Shown here: positions 1 through 6,957 of the stretch, piece by piece
Numbering within the stretch: position 1 is the first letter of the stretch
Layout: each line of letters starts with the position of its first letter
NCBI RefSeq assembly: GCF_000230895.2
Contig: NC_016604.1
Span: 4,464,001 to 4,528,000, forward strand
Reading direction: 5' to 3'
DNA: 64,000 nucleotides
DNA from: Mycolicibacterium rhodesiae NBB3
GTDB taxonomy: Bacteria; Actinomycetota; Actinomycetes; Mycobacteriales; Mycobacteriaceae
Translations under genes and position numbers: made by a program
The notes under the pieces: model-generated
Seen by the model: the letters and a program-made list of their open reading frames with translations, nothing else
Databases searched by the model: none
What the model was told of the DNA's origin: nothing

Positions 1-202
1 CGTCGTCGGCCTGCTCGCCGAGACCCATCTCCCGCAGCGTGTGGTGCATCGGCGGGCCGACGATCATGGACGCCAGATCGCCGTCGGGGACGTCGGCGCC
101 GATCGTGGCCAGCGCATGACGGAAGCTGGCCACGATGCCCTCTGCCGAATCGGTCAGGGTGCCGTCGAGGTCGAAGATCACCAGCTGTGGGCGGGCCGTC
201 AC
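1..202 (-). CDS. HAD-family phosphatase, N-terminal part (runs off the window)
   Basis: This is the first 67 codons of a haloacid-dehalogenase-fold hydrolase; the rest lies beyond the left edge. From a GTG at 202 the protein reads VTARPQLVIFDLDGTLTDS, which holds the HAD motif I DxDGT (nucleophile Asp about residue 11), followed by a helical cap start with GPPMHHTLREMGL. The region resembles phosphoglycolate-phosphatase-like HAD proteins. In M. tuberculosis the gene at this place, divergent from the cobC-like aminotransferase, is ptkA (Rv2232), so orthology is likely but is an inference from position. An ATG at 210 is in another frame and hits a stop after three codons, so GTG 202 is preferred. 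It is transcribed away from the next gene, with 37 bp between the two starts. Confidence 0.8.
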   Translation of the reverse strand, partial: MTARPQLVIFDLDGTLTDSAEGIVASFRHALATIGADVPDGDLASMIVGPPMHHTLREMGLGEQADD

Positions 203-227
203 GATCTCATTGTCCCCGACGGCCCAC

Positions 228-233
228 TACTGT
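228..233 (+). promoter_or_regulatory. -10 element for a leaderless cobC-like transcript
   Basis: TACTGT fits the mycobacterial TANNNT -10 pattern and ends six bases before the GTG at 240. Transcription would start at or next to the start codon. The match supports the GTG 240 start over the upstream ATG of the same frame at 135. Confidence 0.5.
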
Positions 234-239
234 CGTGAT

Positions 240-1262
240 GTGGCAAGCCAATCCCGCCCGGGAGCGCGTTACCACGGCGACCAGGCCGCAGCCCCGGGCA
301 TGCTGGACTTCGCCGTCAACGTGCGCGCCGACGGGCCGCCGTCATGGCTGGTCGATCGGCTCACCGCCCGGATGGCCGACCTCGGCAGGTACCCGAGCGA
401 AGCCGACGAGACACGTGCGCGAACCGCCGTCGCCGCACGACACGGACGCAGCGTCGATGAGGTGGCGTTGCTCGCCGGGGGAGCCGAGGGGTTCGCACTG
501 CTGCCGAACCTGCGGCCGCGGTCGGCGGCACTGATCGCGCCCTCGTTCACCGAACCCGAGGCCGCACTGGCCGCGGCAGGCGTGCCGTTGCACCATGTGG
601 TGCTCGCCCCGCCCTACCGGCTGGGCGACGGCGTCGTGCCGGAGGACGCCGACCTCGTCGTCGTCGGGAACCCGACCAATCCGACCTCGGTACTACACAC
701 CCGTGAACAGCTCGCTGCGCTGCGCAGGCCCGGCCGGATCGTCGTCGTCGACGAGGCGTTCGCAGACGCGGTGCCCGGTGAGCCCGAGTCGCTGGCCGCG
801 CAGTCGCTCCCCGACGTGATCGTGCTGCGCAGCCTCACGAAGACATGGGCACTGGCAGGTCTACGTGTCGGCTACGCGTTCGCGCCCGCCGCGCTGCTCG
901 ACCGGTTGACCGCACGACGCCCACACTGGCCGCTCGGGGTGTTGCAGCTGGAAGCGATCACCGCGTGCAGCGCACCCGATGCCGTTGCCGAGGCCGACCG
1001 CGGCGCACAACGCCTGCACCAGCTGCGTGCCGAGATGGTCGACGGCCTGACTAGCATCGGAGTAGATGTCGTCGACGGATGTGCGCCCTTTGTCCTCTTC
1101 GCGGTCGAGGATGCCGAACTGATGCGAAAGCACCTCGACGGCAAGGGTGTTGCGGTGCGGCGGTGTGACACCTTCGTCGGCTTGGACGGCCAGTTCCTGC
1201 GGGCGGCGGTGCGACCGGAGTGGCCGGCGCTGGTCGAGGCGATGGCCGAGGTGATGCCGTGA
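240..1262 (+). CDS. cobC: CobC-like PLP-dependent aminotransferase
   Basis: A 340-residue fold-type I aminotransferase of the histidinol-phosphate aminotransferase / threonine-phosphate decarboxylase group. Visible features are a YHGD start, the substrate segment MLDFAVNVRADGPP, VVGNPTNPTS near residue 145, VVDEAF with the PLP-pyridine Asp, and the Schiff-base lysine in LRSLTKTWALAGLRVGY. The C-terminal RCDTFVGLDGQFLRAAVR matches the end of this family. In M. tuberculosis the equivalent is annotated cobC (Rv2231c) and assigned to cobalamin synthesis; the exact substrate is not settled by sequence, and histidinol-phosphate aminotransferase activity is an alternative. Translation from 135 would add 35 residues that overlap the divergent HAD gene; GTG 240 with its -10 hexamer is the better start. 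The stop overlaps the next start as GTGA. Confidence 0.85.
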   Translation: MASQSRPGARYHGDQAAAPGMLDFAVNVRADGPPSWLVDRLTARMADLGRYPSEADETRARTAVAARHGRSVDEVALLAGGAEGFALLPNLRPRSAALIAPSFTEPEAALAAAGVPLHHVVLAPPYRLGDGVVPEDADLVVVGNPTNPTSVLHTREQLAALRRPGRIVVVDEAFADAVPGEPESLAAQSLPDVIVLRSLTKTWALAGLRVGYAFAPAALLDRLTARRPHWPLGVLQLEAITACSAPDAVAEADRGAQRLHQLRAEMVDGLTSIGVDVVDGCAPFVLFAVEDAELMRKHLDGKGVAVRRCDTFVGLDGQFLRAAVRPEWPALVEAMAEVMP

Positions 1263-2392
1263 GCGCCCACCTGTCCGACGTCATCGATGTCCTGGAGGCG
1301 GCCTACCCGCCGAGGCTGGCACAGGACTGGGATTCGGTGGGCCTGGTCTGTGGCGACCCGTCGGAGACCGTCGGAAACGTGACGGTCGCTGTCGACGCCA
1401 CCGCCGCCGTCGTCAACGAGGTGCCCGACGGCGGCCTGCTGCTCGCGCATCATCCGCTGCTACTTCGCGGGGTCGACACCGTCGCCGCCGACACGGCCAA
1501 AGGCGCACTGCTGCACCGGATGATCCGCTCCGGACGCGCGCTGTTCACCGCGCACACCAACGCCGACGCGGCATCGCCCGGGGTGTCGGACGCGCTCGCT
1601 GCGGCGTTGGGTCTCACGGTGGAGGAGGTCCTCGAGCCGATACCGACCGGAATCGGTCTGGACAAGTGGGTGGTGTTCGTCCCCGCCGAAAACACCGACG
1701 CGGTAAGGGAAGCGATGTTCGCCGCGGGTGCCGGACGCATAGGCGACTACTCGCACTGCAGCTGGAGCGCGACGGGCATCGGCCAGTTCCTTCCGCACGA
1801 CGGTGCCGCGCCCGCCATCGGCACGATCGGGACGGTCGAGAGGGTGCCGGAGGAACGGGTGGAGATGATCGCGCCGTCGCGGGTTCGCGGGCATCTGTTG
1901 GCGTCGATGCGCACGGCGCATCCCTATGAGGAACCCGCCTTCGATGTCTTCGAGCTGGCACCGCTGCCCGGCGACGTCGGTCTGGGCCGCGTCGGCTCAC
2001 TGCCCAGACCGGAATCGTTGTCGGCCTTCGTGTCACGGGTGCATGACGCGCTGCCTGGAACGTCGTGGGGCATCCGTGCCTCCGGCGATCCCGAAGCACA
2101 GGTGTCCCGTGTGGCGGTCTGCGGTGGAGCAGGTGATTCGCTGCTCGATACCGTCGCGGCCGCCGGAGTGCAGGCCTACGTGACAGCCGACCTGCGGCAC
2201 CATCCCGCCGACGAGCACCGGCGGGCATCCGAGGTGGCGCTCGTCGACGTCGCACACTGGGCCAGCGAGTACCCGTGGTGCACGCAGGCGGCGGACCTGC
2301 TGCGAGACCATTTTGGAGATGCCTTACCCGTACGTGTGTCAGCGGTTCGTACTGACCCCTGGAACGTCGAGAGAACGAGGCATGAAAGCTGA
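1259..2392 (+). CDS. NIF3-family (Nif3-like dinuclear metal centre) protein
   Basis: This 377-residue protein belongs to the NIF3/YbgI family, which binds a dinuclear metal centre and has been linked to GTP cyclohydrolase-like hydrolysis, although the cellular role remains unclear. The N-terminal half has DWDSVGLVCGD, LLLAHHPLLLRGVD with the metal-binding HH, and FTAHTNADAA. The central insert (about residues 130-240) includes AHPYEEPAFDVFEL, the PII-like/CutA-like insert seen in long NIF3 proteins. The C-terminal half has AVCGGAGDSLL, AYVTADLRHHPADEH and LVDVAHWASEYPW, supplying the remaining metal ligands. The start is a GTG overlapping the upstream stop. The end overlaps the next gene's start by 11 bp, so the genes are probably co-transcribed and translationally coupled. 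It corresponds to Rv2230c in M. tuberculosis by position. Confidence 0.88.
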   Translation: MSAHLSDVIDVLEAAYPPRLAQDWDSVGLVCGDPSETVGNVTVAVDATAAVVNEVPDGGLLLAHHPLLLRGVDTVAADTAKGALLHRMIRSGRALFTAHTNADAASPGVSDALAAALGLTVEEVLEPIPTGIGLDKWVVFVPAENTDAVREAMFAAGAGRIGDYSHCSWSATGIGQFLPHDGAAPAIGTIGTVERVPEERVEMIAPSRVRGHLLASMRTAHPYEEPAFDVFELAPLPGDVGLGRVGSLPRPESLSAFVSRVHDALPGTSWGIRASGDPEAQVSRVAVCGGAGDSLLDTVAAAGVQAYVTADLRHHPADEHRRASEVALVDVAHWASEYPWCTQAADLLRDHFGDALPVRVSAVRTDPWNVERTRHES

Positions 2393-3119
2393 AGTAATCC
2401 AACAACGTTCGTTGCTCGAACTGGCGGAACTCGATGCGGAGCGGGCCCGGATCGAGCATCGGGCTGGCCACCTCGTCGAGCTGCAGCGGCTCGAGGAGAT
2501 TCAGGCGATGCATCGGGAGGCCAACGATCGGCTGGCTGCCCTGCAGATCGCGCTGGAGGACCTCGACGAGCAGGTGCGCAAGTTCGAAGCCGAGATCGAC
2601 GCCGTCCGCCAGCGTGAGGATCGCGACCGCGGACTGCTGGATTCGGGAGCCACGGATGCCAAGCAGCTCACCGAGTTACAACACGAGTTGGAGACGCTCG
2701 AGCGCAGGCAATCCTCGCTCGAGGACTCGCTGCTCGAGGTGATGGAGCGCCGCGAGGAACTGCAGACCGAGCAGGCCGCCGAGCTCACGAAGATCGATGA
2801 GCTGCAGAGAGATCTGGGGGAGGCGCAGCAGGCATACGACGACGCGCGCAGTGAACTCGACCAGCTGCGTGAGCAATCCCTCTCCCGGCGGGACGAACTC
2901 GTCGCCGGCCTCGACCCCGATCTGGTGGCGTTGTACGAGCGTCAGCGCACCGGCGGCGGCGCGGGCGCCGGCCTGTTGCAGGGCGGCCGGTGCGGTGCCT
3001 GCCGGATCGAGATCGACCGGGGTGAACTGGCGAGGATCTCCGCCGCCGCCGAGGACGACGTGCTCCGCTGCCCCGAGTGCGGCGCAATCCTGCTGCGGGT
3101 CAAGGGGTCCGGTAAATGA
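2382..3119 (+). CDS. Coiled-coil C4-type zinc-ribbon protein
   Basis: A 245-residue protein built of a long antiparallel coiled coil (about residues 10-180, rich in E, L, R and Q) and a C-terminal zinc ribbon. The ribbon ligands are CGACRIE near residue 207 and CPECGAIL near residue 233, a Cx2C-x-Cx2C arrangement. The family (DUF164/zf-RING_7, like Helicobacter HP0958 and chlamydial CT398) is thought to bind nucleic acid or to act as a scaffold; the function in mycobacteria is unknown. ATG 2382 was chosen because it starts the conserved MKAEVIQQRSLLEL and overlaps the NIF3 stop; an in-frame ATG at 2313 would lie well inside NIF3. The stop overlaps the next gene as ATGA. It is the positional equivalent of Rv2229c. 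Confidence 0.87.
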   Translation: MKAEVIQQRSLLELAELDAERARIEHRAGHLVELQRLEEIQAMHREANDRLAALQIALEDLDEQVRKFEAEIDAVRQREDRDRGLLDSGATDAKQLTELQHELETLERRQSSLEDSLLEVMERREELQTEQAAELTKIDELQRDLGEAQQAYDDARSELDQLREQSLSRRDELVAGLDPDLVALYERQRTGGGAGAGLLQGGRCGACRIEIDRGELARISAAAEDDVLRCPECGAILLRVKGSGK

Positions 3120-4204
3120 AGGTGATCGTCGAGGCCGACGGGGGATCGCGCGGCAACCCCGGACCCGCAGGCTACGGCGCTGTGGTGTGGACTGTGGACC
3201 GCAGAACTGTGCTCGCCGAGCGCAAGCAGGCCATCGGGCACTCCACCAACAACGTCGCCGAATACAGCGGGCTGATCGCGGGCTTGGAGGAGGCCGCGAC
3301 GCTGGGCGCCTCCGAAGTCGAGGTCAACATGGACTCCAAGCTCGTGGTGGAGCAGATGTCGGGCCGCTGGAAGGTCAAGCATCCCGACATGGTGCCGCTG
3401 CATCAACAGGCCACGGCCCTGTCGACGCGATTCGATCGCGTGACCTACACCTGGGTGCCGCGCGAGAAGAACAGCCACGCCGACCGGCTGGCGAACGAGG
3501 CGATGGATGCGGCCGCCGAACTGGACACGCCTCCGACCGAAGTCGCCGAGGAGCAGCGCCCGAATCCCGCGGGGTGGACCGGCGCACGCGGTGCACCCAC
3601 CCGATTCCTGTTGCTGCGCCATGGCCAGACCGAACTCTCGGTCGAACGGCGGTATTCGGGCCGCGGCAATCCGGCGCTGACAGATCTCGGCCGTCGGCAG
3701 GCCGAAGCGGCCGCACAGTTCGTGGCCGAAAAGGGTGGCATCGGGGCCGTCATCACGTCGCCGCTGCAGCGCGCCTACGACACCGCTGAGGCGGCGGCCA
3801 AGGCGCTGGGACTCGACGTCAGCGTCGATGCCGATCTGATCGAAACCGACTTCGGCGACTGGGAGGGGCTGACGTTCGGCGAGGCCGCCGAGCGCGACCC
3901 GCAGTTGCACAAACGATGGCTGCGCAACACCAGCGTGGCGCCGCCGAACGGGGAGAGCTTCGACGTCGCCGCCGAGCGGGTCGGTAGGGCCCGGGCGCGG
4001 ATCATCGCGGAACACCCCGGTGAGACAGTGCTCGTGGTGTCGCATGTGACACCGATCAAGACGCTGCTTCGCATCGCGCTCGATGCGGGCGCGAGCATCC
4101 TCTATCGGTTGCACCTGGACCTCGCCTCACTGTCGATCGCCGAGTTCTATCCCGACGGCGCGGCCTCGGTACGGCTGGTCAACCAGACGGCCTACCTGGC
4201 CTAG
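3116..4204 (+). CDS. Bifunctional RNase HI / histidine phosphatase (alpha-ribazole phosphatase-like)
   Basis: A 362-residue two-domain protein. Residues 1-135 form an RNase HI-like domain with VEADGGSRGNPGPAGYG (first catalytic Asp), NVAEYSGLIAGLEEA (Glu), VNMDSKLVVEQMSGRWKVKH (Asp) and NSHADRLANEAMD (last Asp). After a short linker, residues about 160-362 form a histidine-phosphatase domain with FLLLRHGQTELSVERR (phospho-accepting His), SPLQRAYDTAEA and VVSHVTPIKTLL. The M. tuberculosis equivalent, Rv2228c, is known to have RNase H and CobC-type alpha-ribazole phosphatase activity, which ties it to RNA:DNA hybrid removal and to cobalamin nucleotide-loop assembly (compare cobS/cobT/cobU at 43.4-45.7 kb). 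The stop overlaps the stop of the convergent XRE-cupin gene by three bases. Confidence 0.9.
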   Translation: MKVIVEADGGSRGNPGPAGYGAVVWTVDRRTVLAERKQAIGHSTNNVAEYSGLIAGLEEAATLGASEVEVNMDSKLVVEQMSGRWKVKHPDMVPLHQQATALSTRFDRVTYTWVPREKNSHADRLANEAMDAAAELDTPPTEVAEEQRPNPAGWTGARGAPTRFLLLRHGQTELSVERRYSGRGNPALTDLGRRQAEAAAQFVAEKGGIGAVITSPLQRAYDTAEAAAKALGLDVSVDADLIETDFGDWEGLTFGEAAERDPQLHKRWLRNTSVAPPNGESFDVAAERVGRARARIIAEHPGETVLVVSHVTPIKTLLRIALDAGASILYRLHLDLASLSIAEFYPDGAASVRLVNQTAYLA

Positions 4205-4773
4205 CCGTGCAAGTGCAGGCGTTCACCGTGGATGCCGAATATCGTGATCGCTTCCGCGGGGCCGTCCAGCACCCCGAACCAGTGTGGTGTCCACGTCGAG
4301 AATTCCACGGCTTCACCGGGTTTGACGATGAAGTCGCGCTCTCCGAGTATCAGCCGCACCTGCCCGGACAGTACGTACATCCACTCCTGACCCTCATGCA
4401 CCGGTAGTTCGGCGGGCGGTGTGCGGCGTCGGGCACCGATGCGGATCTTGTAGGCGTGCAGCCCGCCGGCGGCCTGCCGGGTCAGCGGCCAGTACGTGAT
4501 CCCGTGGCGGGTGTGCGAGTTCGCCCGTACCCGCGGGTCTTCCGCCTCGGGGGCACGAAGCAGTTCGTCGGTGCTCACCAACAGTGCGGCGGCGAGGCGG
4601 GGAAGATGGTCGAGCGCGAGTCGCCGCTTACCCGACTCGAGGCGACTCAGAGTCGACACGTCGATGCTCGACCGGCTTGCGACTTCTTCGAGCGTGAGAC
4701 CTCGCTGCATCCGGAGATCACGTAAGCGCTTGCGCACGCGCAGATCGACGCTGTCTTGGTCGTTTGCCTGCAT
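4201..4773 (-). CDS. XRE-cupin transcriptional regulator
   Basis: A 190-residue regulator with an N-terminal XRE helix-turn-helix (RKRLRDLRMQRGLTLEEVAS, then SIDVSTLSRLESGKR; residues about 10-65) and a C-terminal cupin (about 110-185) with LPVHEGQEWMYVLSGQVRLI and VEFSTWTPHWFGV. Such proteins repress metabolic or detoxification genes in response to a small ligand held in the cupin barrel. ATG 4773 is chosen (MQANDQDSVDLRVRKRL); an upstream in-frame ATG at 4791 would add six residues. It is divergent from the oxidoreductase remnant and methyltransferase at 4821, with 47 bp between starts, and is presumably their local regulator. The ligand is unknown. Confidence 0.85.
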   Translation of the reverse strand: MQANDQDSVDLRVRKRLRDLRMQRGLTLEEVASRSSIDVSTLSRLESGKRRLALDHLPRLAAALLVSTDELLRAPEAEDPRVRANSHTRHGITYWPLTRQAAGGLHAYKIRIGARRRTPPAELPVHEGQEWMYVLSGQVRLILGERDFIVKPGEAVEFSTWTPHWFGVLDGPAEAITIFGIHGERLHLHG

Positions 4774-4820
4774 GGCAAGAAAGCTTGGCACTTTCGAGGT
4801 GGCGCCTGCAAGGTGGAGCC

Positions 4821-4952
4821 ATGGACAACATCTGGGACTGCATCATCGTCGGCGGCGGTGGCTCACACGCTGCCGCCGCGGTGGTGCAGAGTTTGATGGC
4901 CGACGAATATGGTCTGGCCGTTCCTGAAGGGAGACGACATGTCAACGCCTGA
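4821..4952 (+). pseudogene. Remnant of an FAD/NAD(P)-dependent oxidoreductase
   Basis: A 43-codon frame that opens with MDNIWDCIIVGGGGSHAAAA. IWDCIIVGGG is the first beta strand and dinucleotide-binding loop of thioredoxin-reductase-like FAD proteins, normally about 300 residues long. Here the sequence passes directly into GSHAAAAVVQSLMADEYGLA, which looks like the final helix of the same family rather than the residues that should follow the glycine loop. I infer one large internal deletion that kept frame. Known relatives place an XRE-cupin gene, this oxidoreductase and a class I methyltransferase together, sometimes with the last two fused. The remnant overlaps the methyltransferase start by 14 bp in another frame and may now serve mainly as its leader. 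Confidence 0.65.
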
Positions 4953-5574
4953 CGCCAAAGAACACTGGGAACAGCACTACGGCGAACGCGAGCGGGTGTG
5001 GAGTGGACGGGTCAATGCCCGCCTCGCCGAGGTGGCCCCTGAACTCCCGGTCGGCCGAGCACTCGATCTCGGCTGCGGCGAAGGTGCGGATTCGGTGTGG
5101 CTCGCCGAGCGCGGCTGGGACGTCGTCGGAGTGGATATCTCCGACACCGCGCTACAACGGGCGCGTTCGGCAGCCGAGGCGCGCGGCGTGGGAGACCGGA
5201 TCGACTTCCAGCAACACGACTTGTCGCAAACATTTCCGGACGGCGAGTTCGACCTGGTGAGTGCCCACTTCTTCCATTCCACCCTGCCGCTGGACCGCAC
5301 CCGGATCTTCGTGCGGGCCGCCGAGGCCGTGAAGCCGCGCGGCACGATGCTGATCGTCGATCACAGCGGGCCTCCGCCCGGGGAGACGAAACTGGACCAC
5401 CATCACCACTTGTTCGTGAGGCCGGAGGAAGTAGTCGCGGCGCTGGACCTGCCGGATGCCGAATGGGAGCCGGCGCAGACGAGAGTGGTCGAGCGGGTGG
5501 TGACCTGGGCCGACCGGGAGCCCTTCACCTGGCATGACAACGTCATCGTGCTGCGGCGTCGCAGTTTTGGCTAG
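4939..5574 (+). CDS. Class I SAM-dependent methyltransferase
   Basis: A 211-residue methyltransferase with a complete Rossmann core. Motif I is ALDLGCGEGADSVWLAERGW (about residues 38-57), followed by VVGVDISDTAL, the acidic motif II. IDFQQHDLSQTFP and FDLVSAHFFHSTLPLDR are post-I segments, and PRGTMLIVDHSGPP is motif III. The substrate is unknown; the loop with LDHHHHLFVRPEEVVAALDL is histidine-rich but contains no clear metal site. ATG 4939 is preceded by a good ribosome-binding site (AAGGGAG at 4926-4932); an upstream in-frame ATG at 4909 lacks one. The gene lies just after the oxidoreductase remnant and is divergent from the XRE-cupin regulator, its likely controller. Confidence 0.85.
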   Translation: MSTPDAKEHWEQHYGERERVWSGRVNARLAEVAPELPVGRALDLGCGEGADSVWLAERGWDVVGVDISDTALQRARSAAEARGVGDRIDFQQHDLSQTFPDGEFDLVSAHFFHSTLPLDRTRIFVRAAEAVKPRGTMLIVDHSGPPPGETKLDHHHHLFVRPEEVVAALDLPDAEWEPAQTRVVERVVTWADREPFTWHDNVIVLRRRSFG

Positions 5575-5593
5575 AGGATGGGTCCTGCTGACG

Positions 5594-5663
5594 TCCTATG
5601 GTCGAGATTGCAGCCAGGGCTGTGAAGGGTCGAGCGACCCTAAGTGCAATCTCGACCATAGGA
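5594..5663. repeat. Nested perfect inverted repeat, 19-bp arms, between convergent genes
   Basis: The left arm at 5594-5612 (TCCTATGGTCGAGATTGCA) is matched exactly by its reverse complement at 5645-5663. Inside the 32-bp loop a second hairpin, AGGGTCG-AG-CGACCCT, occupies 5626-5641. The element lies between the methyltransferase (+, ends 5574) and the Ada-domain remnant (-, ends 5684). It could act as a bidirectional terminator, but a 19-bp perfect arm with no T-run is unusual for that role; a small mobile or recombination-derived palindrome is the alternative. Confidence 0.75.
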
Positions 5664-5683
5664 AGCGCAACCGATTGCGTCGG

Positions 5684-5855
5684 TCATCCGTCACCGACCT
5701 TCCAGTCGCGGTAGCGGTCCGGCAGGCACCGTGCGCAAGGCCGGTATCCGGCGGCGATGGCCGTCGGTTCGTCGGCGAAGTTGTTGATCGCGCGCTGCGC
5801 GGCTCGGCGCCGGATACGGTGTGCCCTCAGCGTCGATCAGCCTGTATCGCTGCAT
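5684..5855 (-). pseudogene. Broken Ada metal-binding-domain protein
   Basis: The minus strand reads MQRYRLIDAEGTPY from ATG 5855, then loses frame. In the neighbouring frame the sequence resumes as RAAQRAINNFADEPTAIAAG, followed by YRPCARCLPDRYRDWKVGDG and a TGA at 5684-5686. The second part is the C-terminal half of an Ada-type zinc domain (RPCxRC with two of four zinc cysteines). The missing centre should carry a GTLGGHRR-like stretch and the upstream cysteine region, so I infer an internal deletion with a frameshift. The start lies four bases after the 2OG-oxygenase stop, so the intact ancestor was the last gene of that operon. Ada zinc domains repair or sense methyl-phosphotriesters, which fits the Ogt and oxygenase neighbours. 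Confidence 0.7.
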
Positions 5856-5858
5856 GTT

Positions 5859-6563
5859 TCACGTCGCGTTGTGGAAGACCAGGCCGAGCGTGAACCGCTG
5901 GCCCGAGCGAACCGCGGAGACGCCGTGGCGTACCGGTGACGCCGACCAACCGCGCGCCGAGCGCACCGGCCGCTCCCGGGTGGTGAACGCGAACCCGTGT
6001 CCGCGCGGCAGCAGCGTCGACGTGCCGCGCGACTGCGCCCGCGGGCGTTGCTCGACGAGCAGGAATTCACCACCGGTGTGGTCGACGTTCGGCTCGCTCA
6101 GGTTGATGACGACCTGCAGCGGAAACATCAACTCGCCATACAGATCTCGATGGAGTGCATTCCAGTCGCCAATACCGTACTTGAGCAGGATGGCCGTCGA
6201 CTTCTGCTGCCGTGCCGCGTGACACATGTCGAGCCAGTCGTCGAGGGTGTCCGGCCAGGGGGACTCCCGGCCGAGCTTCGCCCACCAGTCCCGCGCGATG
6301 GGCAGCAGTCGCGGGTACAGCGCCTGCTTGAGCGCTTCGATCGGTTCGGGGTAGGGCTGGTGAAAGTACCGGTACTCACCTTCGCCGAACCGGTACCTGC
6401 GCATGTCGACCGTCGACCGGAAGACGCGGTCATCGGGGTAGAGCCGCTTGATCGCGTCGGTTTCGGCATCGGTGAGCAGCCTGGGCAGCAGCGCACCTCC
6501 GAAGTCGTTGAGCTCAGCGGTGATTGCGTCCCAGTCGCCCGAGTCCACACGCTCCTGGTGCAT
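5859..6563 (-). CDS. 2OG-Fe(II) oxygenase family protein
   Basis: A 234-residue non-haem iron, 2-oxoglutarate-dependent dioxygenase. The HxD iron pair is in WNALHRDLYGELMFPLQVVI (about residues 136-155). The distal iron His is probably in SPVRHGVSAVRSG, and the 2OG-binding Arg in RFTLGLVFHNA at the C-terminus. The segment DHTGGEFLLVEQRPRAQSRG is typical of the prolyl-hydroxylase-like subgroup. It starts at ATG 6563, overlapping the stop of the upstream ogt-like gene (ATGA), and is followed four bases later by the Ada-domain remnant. AlkB-type alkylated-base dealkylation is the natural hypothesis from this setting, but the sequence is not a canonical AlkB and other substrates are possible. It appears intact, unlike both neighbours. 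Confidence 0.82.
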   Translation of the reverse strand: MHQERVDSGDWDAITAELNDFGGALLPRLLTDAETDAIKRLYPDDRVFRSTVDMRRYRFGEGEYRYFHQPYPEPIEALKQALYPRLLPIARDWWAKLGRESPWPDTLDDWLDMCHAARQQKSTAILLKYGIGDWNALHRDLYGELMFPLQVVINLSEPNVDHTGGEFLLVEQRPRAQSRGTSTLLPRGHGFAFTTRERPVRSARGWSASPVRHGVSAVRSGQRFTLGLVFHNAT

Positions 6564-6922
6564 CAGAACAGCCTCGCCGCCTTAACGACGTCGGCGGGCT
6601 CCTCGAAGTCGAGCAGGAACTGCTTGCGCTTCAGTCCGCCCGCGTAGCCCGTCAGTTGACCGTTGCGGCAGACGGCCTGACCGACCTCCTGCGGTGTCGT
6701 TCCGTCGGCGAGCGCGTTGGCGAGTTCGCCGTAGGTGACGGTGGCGCCGTGGGGGATCGCGGCCAGCAGGACATCGGAGTGCGCGTCGATCAGTGTCCTG
6801 AAACTGGACTGGTCCGGCCGATGCCAGTGGTGCCGGAAGTAGACGCCGGTGAGTGCATCGCCGTCGGCGACGACGGTCAGCTCGCCCAAGCGGCTGTCGA
6901 TGATGCAGTGTCGAGTGCTCAT
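6563..6922 (-). pseudogene. ogt: Internally deleted O6-methylguanine-DNA methyltransferase lacking PCHRV
   Basis: A 119-codon open frame clearly related to Ogt/MGMT, which are normally about 165 residues. Residues 1-40 (STRHCIIDSRLGELTVVAD) match the N-terminal domain. Residues 54-72 (AAIPHGATVTYGELANALA) match the DNA-binding helix-turn-helix start. TPQEVGQAVCRN is followed at once by GQLTGYAGGLKRKQFLLDF. In intact Ogt proteins the PCHRV active-site motif with the methyl-accepting cysteine stands between these last two segments; it is absent. Residues linking the N domain to the DNA-binding domain are also shortened. The reading frame is kept, so a protein may be made, but methyl transfer to the usual cysteine is impossible. 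The only central Cys (residue 85, in AVCRN) is not in an active-site context. The ATGA overlap with the oxygenase is preserved. Confidence 0.8.
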
Positions 6923-6957
6923 ATCCGGTAGACGCTCGGCGCCACCCGGATGTGAGA

